DNA from: Micromonospora sp. CCTCC AA 2012012
GTDB taxonomy: Bacteria; Actinomycetota; Actinomycetes; Mycobacteriales; Micromonosporaceae
NCBI RefSeq assembly: GCF_040499845.1
Contig: NZ_CP159342.1
Span: 558,001-622,000 of the forward strand
Direction of reading: 5' to 3'
Length of the DNA stretch: 64,000 bases
Part shown: piece after piece, positions 17,722 to 25,518 of the stretch
Numbering within the stretch: the stretch's first letter is position 1
Layout: every line of letters starts with the position of its first letter
Notes under the pieces: model-generated
Seen by the model: the letters and a program-made list of their open reading frames with translations, nothing else
The model's database searches: none
What the model was told of the DNA's origin: nothing
Program-made: the position numbers and the translations under genes

Positions 17722-17776
17722 GTGCGAGGAGTGAGCCGGGGTTGCGAGCCCCGCAGTCGCGAACAGAGGCGGTGCA
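17722..17776 (+). repeat. Possible recurrent Micromonosporaceae intergenic repeat (hairpin-forming)
   Basis: The whole gap between pyk and tesB reads as GTGAGTGCGAGGAGTGAGCC, then a CGGGG/CCCCG hairpin, then GCAGTCGCGAACAGAGGCGG. From memory, near-identical spacers recur after stop codons in Micromonospora and Salinispora genomes; within this window I see only this copy, so the call as a repeat is unverified. Confidence 0.35.
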
Positions 17777-18661
17777 GTGACGGACGGCGGGGTCGCCACG
17801 GGTCAGGCGGCGGTGGACCAGCTCCTGGAGGTGCTCGACCTGGAGCACACCGGCGAGATGACCTTCCGGGGGATGAGCCCCCCGGTCGGTCCGCAGCGGG
17901 TGTACGGCGGCCAGGTCGCCGGCCAGGCGCTGGTCGCCGCCGGGCGCACCGTCGACCCGGAGCGCTTCGTGCACTCGCTGCACGGCTACTTCGTCCGCCC
18001 CGGCGACCCCGCCGAGCCGATCGTCTACGAGGTGGAGAACGTCCGGGACGGCCGGTCGTTCTCGGTGCGCCGTTCGGTGGCGCTCCAGCACGGCAAGCCG
18101 ATCTTCTTCATGTCGGCGTCCTTCCAGCGGCACGAGGAGGGGCTGGACCACCAGGCCCCCACCCCACCGGACGTGCCCGGCCCGGAGGACGTCCCGACCA
18201 TGACCGACCGGCTGGCCCGCTATCCCGAGCGGCTGGGCATCTGGGGACAGATCCCCCGCCCGATGGACGTCCGCTACGTCGGCGAGCCCGGCTGGGTACG
18301 CCCCGGCGACCGGCCGGCCGAACCGCAGCAGCGGGTCTGGATGCGCATCGACGGCAAGCTCCCCGACGACCAGCTGCTGCACGCCTGCGCCCTCACGTAC
18401 GCCTCGGACCTGACGCTGCTCGACTCGGTGCTGTCGGTGCACGGCGAGGTCTGGGGGCCCGGGGGAGTGGTGGGGGCGAGCCTCGACCACGCGCTCTGGT
18501 TCCACCGGCCGTTCCGGGCCGACGAGTGGTTCCTCTACGACTGCTGGAGCCCGTCCGCCTCGGGCGGGCGCGGCCTGGCCACCGGTCGGATGTTCACCAC
18601 CGACGGCCGGCACATCGCCAGCGCCGTGCAGGAGGGCCTGCTGCGCCGGGTCGGCGCCTGA
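17777..18661 (+). CDS. tesB: Acyl-CoA thioesterase II
   Basis: This 294-residue protein is a double-hotdog TesB-type thioesterase: QRVYGGQVAGQAL and VHSLHGYFVRPGD in the first half, then LTYASDLTLLDSVL, SLDHALWFHRPFRADEW and a C-terminal MFTTDGRHIASAVQEGLLR. The conserved Asp, Thr/Ser and Gln of the TesB catalytic triad can be placed in SDLTLL and AVQEG. It hydrolyses medium- and long-chain acyl-CoA to free acid and CoA. The gene follows pyk on the same strand; 55 bp separate them. GTG start, adopted from position and conserved N-terminus. Confidence 0.92.
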   Translation: MTDGGVATGQAAVDQLLEVLDLEHTGEMTFRGMSPPVGPQRVYGGQVAGQALVAAGRTVDPERFVHSLHGYFVRPGDPAEPIVYEVENVRDGRSFSVRRSVALQHGKPIFFMSASFQRHEEGLDHQAPTPPDVPGPEDVPTMTDRLARYPERLGIWGQIPRPMDVRYVGEPGWVRPGDRPAEPQQRVWMRIDGKLPDDQLLHACALTYASDLTLLDSVLSVHGEVWGPGGVVGASLDHALWFHRPFRADEWFLYDCWSPSASGGRGLATGRMFTTDGRHIASAVQEGLLRRVGA

Positions 18662-18740
18662 CCGGCGGGTCGCCGTTCCGTGGCCGTTCGGCCGAGGGGC
18701 GGCGACCCGGCCGGCCGATCAGCGGACTAACCTGACCGGC

Positions 18741-19211
18741 ATGCGTCTTTCCGCCCGGGTCGACTACGCGCTCCGCGCGGCCGCCGAGCTCGCCTCGGTC
18801 ACCGACGGCGGGGCGACCGGGCGCAGCCGGCCGGTCACCGCCGAGCAGATCGCCCGGGCGCAGGACATTCCGCCGAAGTTCCTGGAGAGCATCCTGCTCC
18901 AGCTGCGCCGGGGCGGCATCGTGCACGCCCAGCGCGGCCCGGAGGGCGGCTACTGGCTGGCCCGGCCGGCCGGCGAGATCACCCTGGCCGAGGTGATCCG
19001 GGTCATCGACGGGCCGTTGGCGCACGTTCGCGGTCAGCGGCCGGAGCAGCTCGGCTACCAGGGAGCCGCCCGGGCCCTGCAGGACGTCTGGATCGCGCTG
19101 CGCGCCAGTGAGCGCGAGATCCTGGAGCTGGTCACCATCGGTGACGTGGCCACCGGCGCGCTGCCGTTGCGGGTCAACGAGCTGGCGGCGGACCCGCGCG
19201 CCTGGAGCTGA
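18741..19211 (+). CDS. Rrf2-family transcriptional regulator, cysteine-free
   Basis: The 156-residue protein has the Rrf2 winged helix: MRLSARVDYALRAAAELA, TAEQIARAQDIPPKFLESIL, LRRGGIVHAQRGPEGGYWLARP and ITLAEVIRVIDGPLA. It contains no cysteine at all, so it cannot carry the Fe-S cluster of IscR or NsrR; in this respect it is like CymR, the Rrf2 protein that controls cysteine and sulfur metabolism. It is followed by a TSUP (TauE/SafE) transporter 133 bp downstream, which supports a sulfur link by inference. ATG start at 18741. Confidence 0.9.
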   Translation: MRLSARVDYALRAAAELASVTDGGATGRSRPVTAEQIARAQDIPPKFLESILLQLRRGGIVHAQRGPEGGYWLARPAGEITLAEVIRVIDGPLAHVRGQRPEQLGYQGAARALQDVWIALRASEREILELVTIGDVATGALPLRVNELAADPRAWS

Positions 19212-19263
19212 CCGGACGCCTTTCCGGCACCCCGCCGGGCCGTCCGGCGCGTCCCACCAACCG

Positions 19264-19321
19264 GATAGGGGACTTGACCGGAGCGGCTTCGTGGCGCATT
19301 GTCGACCAAGTTGATAGGAGA
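19264..19321 (+). promoter_or_regulatory. Putative promoter and paired GATAGG(G/A)GA elements before the TSUP gene
   Basis: TTGACC (19274-19279) and CATTGT (19297-19302) are separated by 17 bp, a reasonable sigma-70 promoter for this organism. The same nine-base word, GATAGGGGA and GATAGGAGA, flanks it at 19264-19272 and 19313-19321. Paired elements around a promoter are candidate binding sites for the Rrf2 regulator encoded immediately upstream. Inference only. Confidence 0.4.
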
Positions 19322-19344
19322 TGCCGAAAAGACAGGGGGCGCTC

Positions 19345-20334
19345 GTGCGCAAGCTGCTGATCCTCGCTCTGGTCGGGCTCGCCGCGCAGCTGGTCGACGG
19401 CGCGCTGGGCATGGCGTACGGGCTGACCTCGTCCACCCTGCTGCTCTTCGCCGGGGTGGCACCGGCCGCCGCGTCCGCCTCCGTGCACCTGGCGGAGATC
19501 GGCACCACGCTCGCCGCCGGGCTCTCGCACTGGCGGTTCGGCAACGTCGACTGGCGGGTGGTCGGCCGGATCGCCGTGCCGGGCGCGATCGGCGCGTTCG
19601 CCGGGGCCACCTTCCTCAGCTCGATCTCCACCGAGTCCGCCGCCCCCTGGATGGCCGGAATCCTCTTCACCCTCGGCGCGTACCTGCTGGTGCGCTTCTC
19701 CCGGCCGCTGCGCGCCAACCGGGCGGCCGGCCCGCTGCGGGCCCGCTTCCTCGGCCCGCTCGGCCTGGTCGCCGGCTTCGTCGACGCCACCGGCGGCGGT
19801 GGCTGGGGCCCGGTCGCCACCCCGGCGCTGCTGGTCTCCGGTCGGATGGAGCCGCGCAAGGTGATCGGCTCGGTGGACACCGCCGAGTTCGTGGTGGCCG
19901 GCGCCGCCAGCATCGGCTTCCTGATCGGACTGGGCTCCCAGGGCTTCCTGCTGCCCACCGTGGCGGCGCTGCTGATCGGCGGCCTGGTGGCCGCCCCGAT
20001 CGCCGCCTGGCTGGTCCGGATCGTCCCCGCCCAACTGCTCGGCGCCACCATCGGCGGCGTCATCGTGCTGAGCAACGCCCGCACCCTGCTGCGCGCCGGT
20101 GAGGCCGACGGTGCGGTGCCCGCCGTGGTCTACGGCCTGCTCACCGCCGGCTGGGTGGTCGCGGTGGCCCTCGCGGTGCGGGCGCTGCGCCGTACCCGTC
20201 GGGCCCGGGCCCTCGCCGAGGCCGCGCTGCTGACCACCGACACCGTCACCGCGCCCGCCGCGGGCGCGGCCGGGGCGACGACGTCTGCCGCCTCGGAGCA
20301 GCCCCGGCCGCTGGCCGCAGCCGTCGAGGGCTGA
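19345..20334 (+). CDS. TSUP-family (TauE/SafE) anion exporter
   Basis: The 329-residue membrane protein has about eight hydrophobic segments and the TSUP hallmarks: LLILALVGLAAQLVDGALGMAYG at the N-terminus, LAEIGTTLAAGLSHWRFGNVDWR, GFVDATGGGGWGPVATPALL and the ...KVIGSVDTAEFVV repeat in the second half. TSUP proteins move sulfite, sulfonates or similar anions across the inner membrane. GTG 19345 is preferred because it follows CAGGGGG at suitable spacing and gives the standard N-terminus; the ATG at 19321 touches its own GGAG. Downstream of an Rrf2 regulator that may control it. Confidence 0.88.
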   Translation: MRKLLILALVGLAAQLVDGALGMAYGLTSSTLLLFAGVAPAAASASVHLAEIGTTLAAGLSHWRFGNVDWRVVGRIAVPGAIGAFAGATFLSSISTESAAPWMAGILFTLGAYLLVRFSRPLRANRAAGPLRARFLGPLGLVAGFVDATGGGGWGPVATPALLVSGRMEPRKVIGSVDTAEFVVAGAASIGFLIGLGSQGFLLPTVAALLIGGLVAAPIAAWLVRIVPAQLLGATIGGVIVLSNARTLLRAGEADGAVPAVVYGLLTAGWVVAVALAVRALRRTRRARALAEAALLTTDTVTAPAAGAAGATTSAASEQPRPLAAAVEG

Positions 20335-20775
20335 CGGTCGGCGTGGCGGGCGAGCGGGCGGGCCGGCGGGCGTGGCGGTCTGCCTGACGGCCGCGACGCG
20401 GGCCCACCGGCTTCAGCCGGCCACCCTTCTCCGGGCCTTTCCCCCACCTGCGCTGCCGCCGGGTACGAGCGGGCCGGTCGCTTTCCGTAACGTCACGCAG
20501 TGTGCGGTACTCGGTAGGGCGATCGGTCGCACGCCGCAGCCTTTGCTCTGCTGACACGGACGCAACACCAGAACCGACCAGCGAGAACAGGAAAATTGCC
20601 GGATGGCGATCTCCGTCGAAAAGTGACGGAGGGTTGGTGTTGCGTGGGTGTCAGCAGAGCAAAGGGAAGAAGGGCCGGGCCCTGCCCTCCGCTGGATATC
20701 ACCCGGCGTGACGGGCTGTCAGCAGTCTCTCGCGGGTGGTGCGCGACGAACCCGGCCACCGGGCCGGTCAGCCCG
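20335..20775. other. 441-bp intergenic region without a supported gene; contains the long inverted repeat
   Basis: Between the TSUP gene and the convergent decarboxylase gene no frame has a plausible start, ribosome site and protein-like composition. Small frames here change sense across the inverted repeat at 20540-20665 and are judged accidental. The A/T content rises around 20590-20625 relative to the surroundings. Confidence 0.6.
20540..20665. repeat. 31-bp inverted repeat with nested hairpin (MITE-like element or structured RNA)
   Basis: The arm at 20540-20570 (CCTTTGCTCTGCTGACAC then a GG mismatch pair and ACGCAACACCA) is the reverse complement of 20635-20665 at 29 of 31 positions; only the two central GG/CC bases differ. 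The 64-base interval holds a second perfect stem, CTCCGTC (20611-20617) and GACGGAG (20625-20631) around GAAAAGT. The total of 126 bp with terminal inverted repeats fits a small non-autonomous element; no clear target duplication is visible, so a structured transcript is equally possible. Confidence 0.75.
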
Positions 20776-22209
20776 TCAGCCCGTCAGCACGTCGGTGGCG
20801 GTCGCGGCGAGCAGGTCCCACGCCTCGTCCACGTGCTTCTCGGTGGTCAGCGGGGAGCCGACCGCGAGGCGGAGCGAGTACCGGCCGTCGACCCGGGTGT
20901 GCGTCAGGTGCACCCGGCCGGTGGCGTTGACCCGCCGCAGCAGCTCGGCGCTCACCTCGTCGGCCGCCCGCAGCCGGAAACAGACCAGCGAGAACGGGTG
21001 CGCGGCGGTCAGCTCGAACCGGTCGTCGGCCTCGATCCGCTCGGCGAAACGGTCGGCCAGGGCCACCCCGGAGCGGATGTGCGCCCGTAGGCCCTCCACG
21101 CCGTACCAGCGCAGCACGAACCAGAGCTTGAGCGCCCGGAACCGCCGACCCAACGGCACCTGCCAGTCCCGGTAGTCGATCACCGCGCCGGACTCGCTGG
21201 CGGCGTTGCGGAGGTATTCCGGCAGCACCGTCAGCGCCTCGATCAGCTCCCCTGCGTCGGCCACCCAGAAGGCGTCGCAGTCGAAGCCGGTGAGCAGCCA
21301 CTTGTGCGGGTCGAAGCAGTACGAGTCGGCGTGCTCCAGGCCGTCGTGCGTCCAGCGCAGCTCCGGGCAGACCGCGGCCGCTCCGGCGTACGCGGCGTCG
21401 ACGTGCAGCCAGATGCCGTACTCGGCGCAGATCGCACCGATCTCGGGCAGCGGGTCGATGGCGGTGGTGGAGGTGGTCCCGACCGTCGCCACCACGATCG
21501 CCGGCACCACGCCGGCGGCCCGGTCCGCCTCGATCGCCGCGCGCAGCTCCTCCGGACGCATCGCCTGGGTCCGCGGGTCCACCTCGACCGGGCGGACCCC
21601 GTCGGAGCCGAGCCCGGCGATCCGGGCCGCCTTCTCGATCGACGAGTGGCCCTGGGTCGAGGTGTACGCGCGGTAGCGCCGGTCCACCCCGGTCTCCCGC
21701 CACCGGCCCCCGCTGGCCCGGTGCAGCGCCACCAGCAGCGCCACCAGCGTCGCCGAGGACGCCGAATCCTGGATCACCCCGCCACCGCGACCGGTGGAGC
21801 GGAACCGCTGCGGCAGGTCCAGCAGCTCCGCCAACCAGTCCAGCATCACCGTCTCCAGCTCGGTGCAGGCCGGGCCGGTGGCCCAGAGCATGCCCTGCAC
21901 GCCGAGCCCGGCGCTGACCAGGTCGCCCAGCACGCTCGGACCGGAGGTGTTGGCCGGGAAGTAGCCGAAGAAGCCCGGGTGCTGCCAGTGGGTCAACCCC
22001 GGCGTGACCACCCGGTCCAGGTCGGCCAGCACCGCCTCGATCGGCTCGCCGTGCGCTGTCGGGCCGGCCGACAGGGCGGCGGCCACCGTGCCGGGCGGGT
22101 CCTGGGAGGTCACCGGACGCTGCCCGAGCGTCGTCCAGTAGTCGGCGATCCAGTCGACGACCGCGTAACCGGCCCGCCGGAACTCCTCCGGGTCCATGTG
22201 CTCAGCCAT
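20776..22209 (-). CDS. Pyridoxal-phosphate aromatic-L-amino-acid decarboxylase family enzyme
   Basis: A full-length group II decarboxylase of 477 residues: MDPEEFRRAGYAVVDWIADYW, HWQHPGFFGYFPAN, VIQDSASSATLVALL, TSTQGHSSIEKAARIAGLG, WLHVDAAYAG (PLP-binding Asp) and the lysine motif SYCFDPHKWLL (Schiff-base Lys). The enzyme removes CO2 from an aromatic amino acid such as tryptophan, tyrosine or DOPA; the exact substrate cannot be read from sequence. No neighbour forms a pathway with it. ATG 22209. Convergent with the TSUP gene across the inverted-repeat region. Confidence 0.93.
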   Translation of the reverse strand: MAEHMDPEEFRRAGYAVVDWIADYWTTLGQRPVTSQDPPGTVAAALSAGPTAHGEPIEAVLADLDRVVTPGLTHWQHPGFFGYFPANTSGPSVLGDLVSAGLGVQGMLWATGPACTELETVMLDWLAELLDLPQRFRSTGRGGGVIQDSASSATLVALLVALHRASGGRWRETGVDRRYRAYTSTQGHSSIEKAARIAGLGSDGVRPVEVDPRTQAMRPEELRAAIEADRAAGVVPAIVVATVGTTSTTAIDPLPEIGAICAEYGIWLHVDAAYAGAAAVCPELRWTHDGLEHADSYCFDPHKWLLTGFDCDAFWVADAGELIEALTVLPEYLRNAASESGAVIDYRDWQVPLGRRFRALKLWFVLRWYGVEGLRAHIRSGVALADRFAERIEADDRFELTAAHPFSLVCFRLRAADEVSAELLRRVNATGRVHLTHTRVDGRYSLRLAVGSPLTTEKHVDEAWDLLAATATDVLTG

Positions 22210-22284
22210 GCCCCGAGTCGATCAGGTGGCCGGGCGCGGATCAAGGGCAGGGGCCGGTTGGGTGTCGAGAAAGCGTCGTCCCAC

Positions 22285-22401
22285 GATCGGCGGGCGCGGA
22301 GCCGTCGTACCGTGCTGCTCGGCGCGGCAGCGGCCGTCACCCCCGTGGCCGGCGCGCTCACCACCGTCCGCCCGCGACGCCGGCTACAACGCCGCGCTGA
22401 C
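22285..22401 (+). pseudogene. Possible remnant of a Tat-type signal-peptide gene
   Basis: In the 375-bp gap between the decarboxylase and LLM oxidoreductase genes, one plus-strand frame reads SRRTVLLGAAAAVTPVAGAL, like the start of a Tat- or Sec-exported protein, but turns into arginine/proline-rich sequence. A second frame resumes with RDAGYNAALTHRT, as if a frameshift had occurred. No start codon with ribosome site and no longer homology can be seen. Weak call; the rest of the gap holds nothing I can support. Confidence 0.25.
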
Positions 22402-22584
22402 CCACCGGACCCGGATACGAAGGCACCGGGTCGCCAGCCGCGGAATCCGCTCAGCCGGCGACCCGGTGCACCACACCGCAGCACCCCCGCGACCCGTCCC
22501 GATCGGGGAGTGCCGTACCACCACCGGGGATAAAACTAGACGCGCCGCGCGACGGTGGGGTGACGCCGCTGTGAAGAGCGTGTT

Positions 22585-23595
22585 TCAGGCTGCCCGGCGC
22601 AGGCCGCCCGCCACCTTCTCGGCGATCAGCTCGAACGAGCGGACCCGGTCGGCCACGTCGTACACCATCGTGGTCAGCATCAGCTCGTCCGCGCCGGTCC
22701 GGGCCAGCAGCTCGCCGAGCTGCCGGGCGACGGTCTCCGGCGAACCGGTCGCCTGACCCTCCCGGCGCTGCGCGACGAACTCCCGCTCCAGCTCCGTGTA
22801 CGGGTAGGCCGCCGCCTCCTCGGGCGTGGCGAGGGGCTCCGGCCGCCCCGACCGCAGCTTGAGGAAGGAGAGCCCGGCGGGCCCGGCCAGCCAGTGCGCC
22901 CGCTCGTCGGTCTCGGCGCAGACGGCGTTCACCGCGACCATCGCGTACGGCCGGTCCAGCCACTGCGACGGCCGGAAGTGCTGCCGGTAGAGCGCCAGGG
23001 CGGGCAGCGTGTTCTGGGAGCTGAAGTGGTGCGCGAACGAGAAGGGCAGCCCGAGCAGCCCGGCCAGCTGCGCGCTGAACCCGCTGGAGCCGAGCAGCCA
23101 GACCGCCGGTTGCTCGCCGCGCCCCGGAGTGGCCGTGATCGGCCCCGGCTGCTCGCCGCTGAAGTAGTTCATCAGGTCCGCCAGCTCCCGGGGGAACCCC
23201 TCCGCCGACAGCCCCTCCATGGTGCGTCGCAGCGCCAGCGCGGTCACCTGGTCGGTGCCGGGCGCCCGGCCGATGCCCAGGTCGATCCGGCCGGGGTGCA
23301 GCGCCTCCAGGGTGCCGAACTGCTCGGCGACCACCAGCGGCGCGTGGTTGGGCAGCATCACCCCACCCGAGCCCAGTCGGATCGTGCTGGTGTTCGCGGC
23401 CAGGTGCGCCAGCAGCACCGCCGGCGCCGAACTCGCGATCGCCGGCATGTTGTGGTGCTCGGCCACCCAGAACCGGCGGTAGCCCAGCTCCTCGGTGCGT
23501 CGGGCCAGCTCGGTGGTGTGCCGCAGCGCCTCACCGGCGCTCGCGCCGGCAGCGACCGGGGCAAGATCAAGAACAGACAACGGTACGTCTATCAC
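22585..23595 (-). CDS. LLM-class flavin-dependent oxidoreductase (luciferase-like)
   Basis: The 336-residue protein matches the MsnO8/bacterial luciferase-like group: VPLSVLDLAPVAAG, YRRFWVAEHHNMPAIASSAP, IRLGSGGVMLPNHAPLVVAEQFGTL, GRIDLGIGRAPGTD and AVWLLGSSGFSA. Such proteins use FMN or F420 as a substrate cofactor for monooxygenation. I place the start at GTG 23595 (VIDVPLSVLDLA) because GGGGAG lies 11 bases upstream, whereas the TTG at 23607 directly touches it. Single gene on the minus strand next to the Lrp regulator, with 59 bp between them. Confidence 0.9.
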   Translation of the reverse strand: MIDVPLSVLDLAPVAAGASAGEALRHTTELARRTEELGYRRFWVAEHHNMPAIASSAPAVLLAHLAANTSTIRLGSGGVMLPNHAPLVVAEQFGTLEALHPGRIDLGIGRAPGTDQVTALALRRTMEGLSAEGFPRELADLMNYFSGEQPGPITATPGRGEQPAVWLLGSSGFSAQLAGLLGLPFSFAHHFSSQNTLPALALYRQHFRPSQWLDRPYAMVAVNAVCAETDERAHWLAGPAGLSFLKLRSGRPEPLATPEEAAAYPYTELEREFVAQRREGQATGSPETVARQLGELLARTGADELMLTTMVYDVADRVRSFELIAEKVAGGLRRAA

Positions 23596-23654
23596 ACCGT
23601 TCGCCAACTCCCCACGCGCCGGAATTGTTCCCCTCGCCGCTTACGTCACACCGG

Positions 23655-24134
23655 TCAGCCCACCCCGCGCGCCTGTTCGAAGATCAGGCTGGTCTGGGTG
23701 TGCTGCACCACCGGATCCACCGCCAGATGATCCAGCACGAAGTCCCGCAGCGCGTCGCCCGACGCCGCCCGTACGTGCAGCACGTAGTCCTCCGCCCCGG
23801 CCACGTGGAACACCGACACCACCCCCGGCAGTCGCACCGACCGGGCCCGGAACGCGTCCACCGCCGCCCGCTCGTGCGCGGTCAACCGCACCGACACCAA
23901 CGCCTGCAGCGGCAACCCGACCGCCGCCGGGTCCACCTCGGCGTGGATCCCGCGGATCGCCCCGCACTCGCGCAGCGCCCGAGTACGCGTCAGACACGTC
24001 GACGGCGCCACCCCCACCCGCTCCGCCAGCGCGTTGTTCGGCAGCCGACCGTCGGCGGTCAGCTCGGTCAGGATCGCCCGGTCCACGTCGTCCAGCGCCG
24101 CGAAGCGCCGCACATCATTCTGTACAGCCAGCAT
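23655..24134 (-). CDS. Lrp/AsnC-family transcriptional regulator
   Basis: The 159-residue protein has the AsnC-type helix-turn-helix (LDDVDRAILTELTADGRLPNNALAERVGVAPSTCLTRTRAL) and the RAM effector domain (LPLQALVSVRL, VAGAEDYVLHVRAASGDALRDFVLDHL...TQTSLIF). Lrp-type regulators bind amino acids and control amino-acid metabolism. It is divergent from a PLP-dependent gamma-lyase 83 bp away and is its probable regulator, as seen for mdeA-type loci. The start is uncertain: ATG 24134 is used here; GTG 24149 is in frame. Confidence 0.9.
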   Translation of the reverse strand: MLAVQNDVRRFAALDDVDRAILTELTADGRLPNNALAERVGVAPSTCLTRTRALRECGAIRGIHAEVDPAAVGLPLQALVSVRLTAHERAAVDAFRARSVRLPGVVSVFHVAGAEDYVLHVRAASGDALRDFVLDHLAVDPVVQHTQTSLIFEQARGVG

Positions 24135-24217
24135 CCGACCATCATTCACCGAACTTAACAACGTTGGAAGACGCCGTTACAGAATCTTGTTCGACACTAT
24201 TGCCCTCGATCACTCTG

Positions 24218-25396
24218 ATGTTCGACGCTTCCGCCATGACAGCCGTGGACACCCGAGCCGTGCACGCCGGGCGCGACGACCTCGCCGCCCTGGGCGTCCA
24301 CGTGCCGCCCATCGACCTCTCCACCACCAACCCGCTGCCCTCCGTGGAGGACGGCGGCGACGCGTACGAGCTGCTCGCCACCGGTGGCACCCTCCCGCCC
24401 GGCGGCAGCGCCGTCTACCAGCGCCTCTGGAACCCCACCGTCGCGCGCTTCGAGAACGCCCTCGCCGAACTCGAAGGCACCACCGACGCCGTCGCCTTCG
24501 CCAGCGGCATGGCCGCCCTCACCGCCGCCCTGCTCGCCGCGACCCGCGACGGCAAGCGGCACCTCGTCGCCGTCCGCCCCCTCTACGGCGGCACCGACCA
24601 CGTCCTCGCCACCGGCCTGCTCGGCACCGAGGTCACCTGGGCGCGCCCCGACGAGGTCGCCGCCGCGATCCGCCCCGACACCGCCCTCGTCATCGTCGAG
24701 ACCCCGGCCAACCCCACCCTCGACCTGGTCGACATCACCGCCCTCGCCCGGGCCGCCGGCGACGTCCCGCTCCTGGTCGACAACACCGTCGCCACCCCCG
24801 TACTCCAGCAGCCGGCCCGGCACGGCGCCGCGCTCGTGCTGCACAGCGCCACCAAGAGCATCGGCGGCCACGGCGACGTGCTCGCCGGCGTCGTCGCCTG
24901 CGACGCCGACTGGGCCGCCCGGCTGCGTCAGGTCCGCGCCGTCACCGGCGCGATCCTGCACCCGCTCGGCGCCTACCTGCTGCACCGCGGGCTCCAGACC
25001 CTGCCGCTGCGGGTCCGCGCGCAGCAGGCCGGCGCGGAGAAACTCGCCGCCTGGCTCGCCGGCCACCCCGCCGTCGCGCGGGTCCACCACCCCTCGGCGC
25101 ACGACCCGGCCGGGCTGGTCGGCCGCCAGATGTCCGGCACCGGAAGCCTGCTCGCCTTCGAGGTACGCGGCGGCGCTCCCGCCGCCGCGGCGGTCGCCGG
25201 GGCCTGCCGGCTGATCACCCACGCGGTCTCGCTCGGCGGCGTCGACACGCTCATCCAGCACCCGGCCTCGCTGACCCACCGGCCCGTCGAGGGGGAGGCC
25301 AAGCCCTGCGGCGGGCTGCTGCGGATCTCCGTCGGACTGGAGGACCCGGAGGACCTGCGCGCCGACCTGGAGCAGGCACTCGCCCGGCTCGCCTGA
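24218..25396 (+). CDS. Cystathionine gamma-lyase / methionine gamma-lyase family enzyme
   Basis: A 392-residue Cys/Met-metabolism PLP enzyme: TRAVHAGRDDLA, GSAVYQRLWNPTVARFENALAELE, AFASGMAALTAALLAA, VETPANPTLDLVDI, LLVDNTVATPVLQQP and the lysine motif LHSATKSIGGHGDVLAG (Schiff-base Lys). It catalyses elimination on a sulfur amino acid, cleaving cystathionine, cysteine or methionine; the substrate cannot be fixed by eye. The ATG at 24218 and the one at 24236 are both possible; neither has a clear ribosome site. Divergent from an Lrp-type regulator, with GTTCGAC repeated at 24189 and 24220 in the gap. Confidence 0.9.
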   Translation: MFDASAMTAVDTRAVHAGRDDLAALGVHVPPIDLSTTNPLPSVEDGGDAYELLATGGTLPPGGSAVYQRLWNPTVARFENALAELEGTTDAVAFASGMAALTAALLAATRDGKRHLVAVRPLYGGTDHVLATGLLGTEVTWARPDEVAAAIRPDTALVIVETPANPTLDLVDITALARAAGDVPLLVDNTVATPVLQQPARHGAALVLHSATKSIGGHGDVLAGVVACDADWAARLRQVRAVTGAILHPLGAYLLHRGLQTLPLRVRAQQAGAEKLAAWLAGHPAVARVHHPSAHDPAGLVGRQMSGTGSLLAFEVRGGAPAAAAVAGACRLITHAVSLGGVDTLIQHPASLTHRPVEGEAKPCGGLLRISVGLEDPEDLRADLEQALARLA

Positions 25397-25518
25397 GCGC
25401 GGGGCCGTCCACCGGTCCCGCCTGTGGCATCGGGGTTCGCCGGTCATGGACTTCGGCCGACGGCACCGGGGCGTTCGCCGGTCGGGATCCGAGGCCGGCG
25501 GAGCCGAGGGTCCGTCGG

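Noticed and set aside
20493..20759. Minus-strand ORF of 88 codons through the inverted repeat
   Set aside because: It crosses both arms and has no ribosome site; the frame is explained by the repeat itself.
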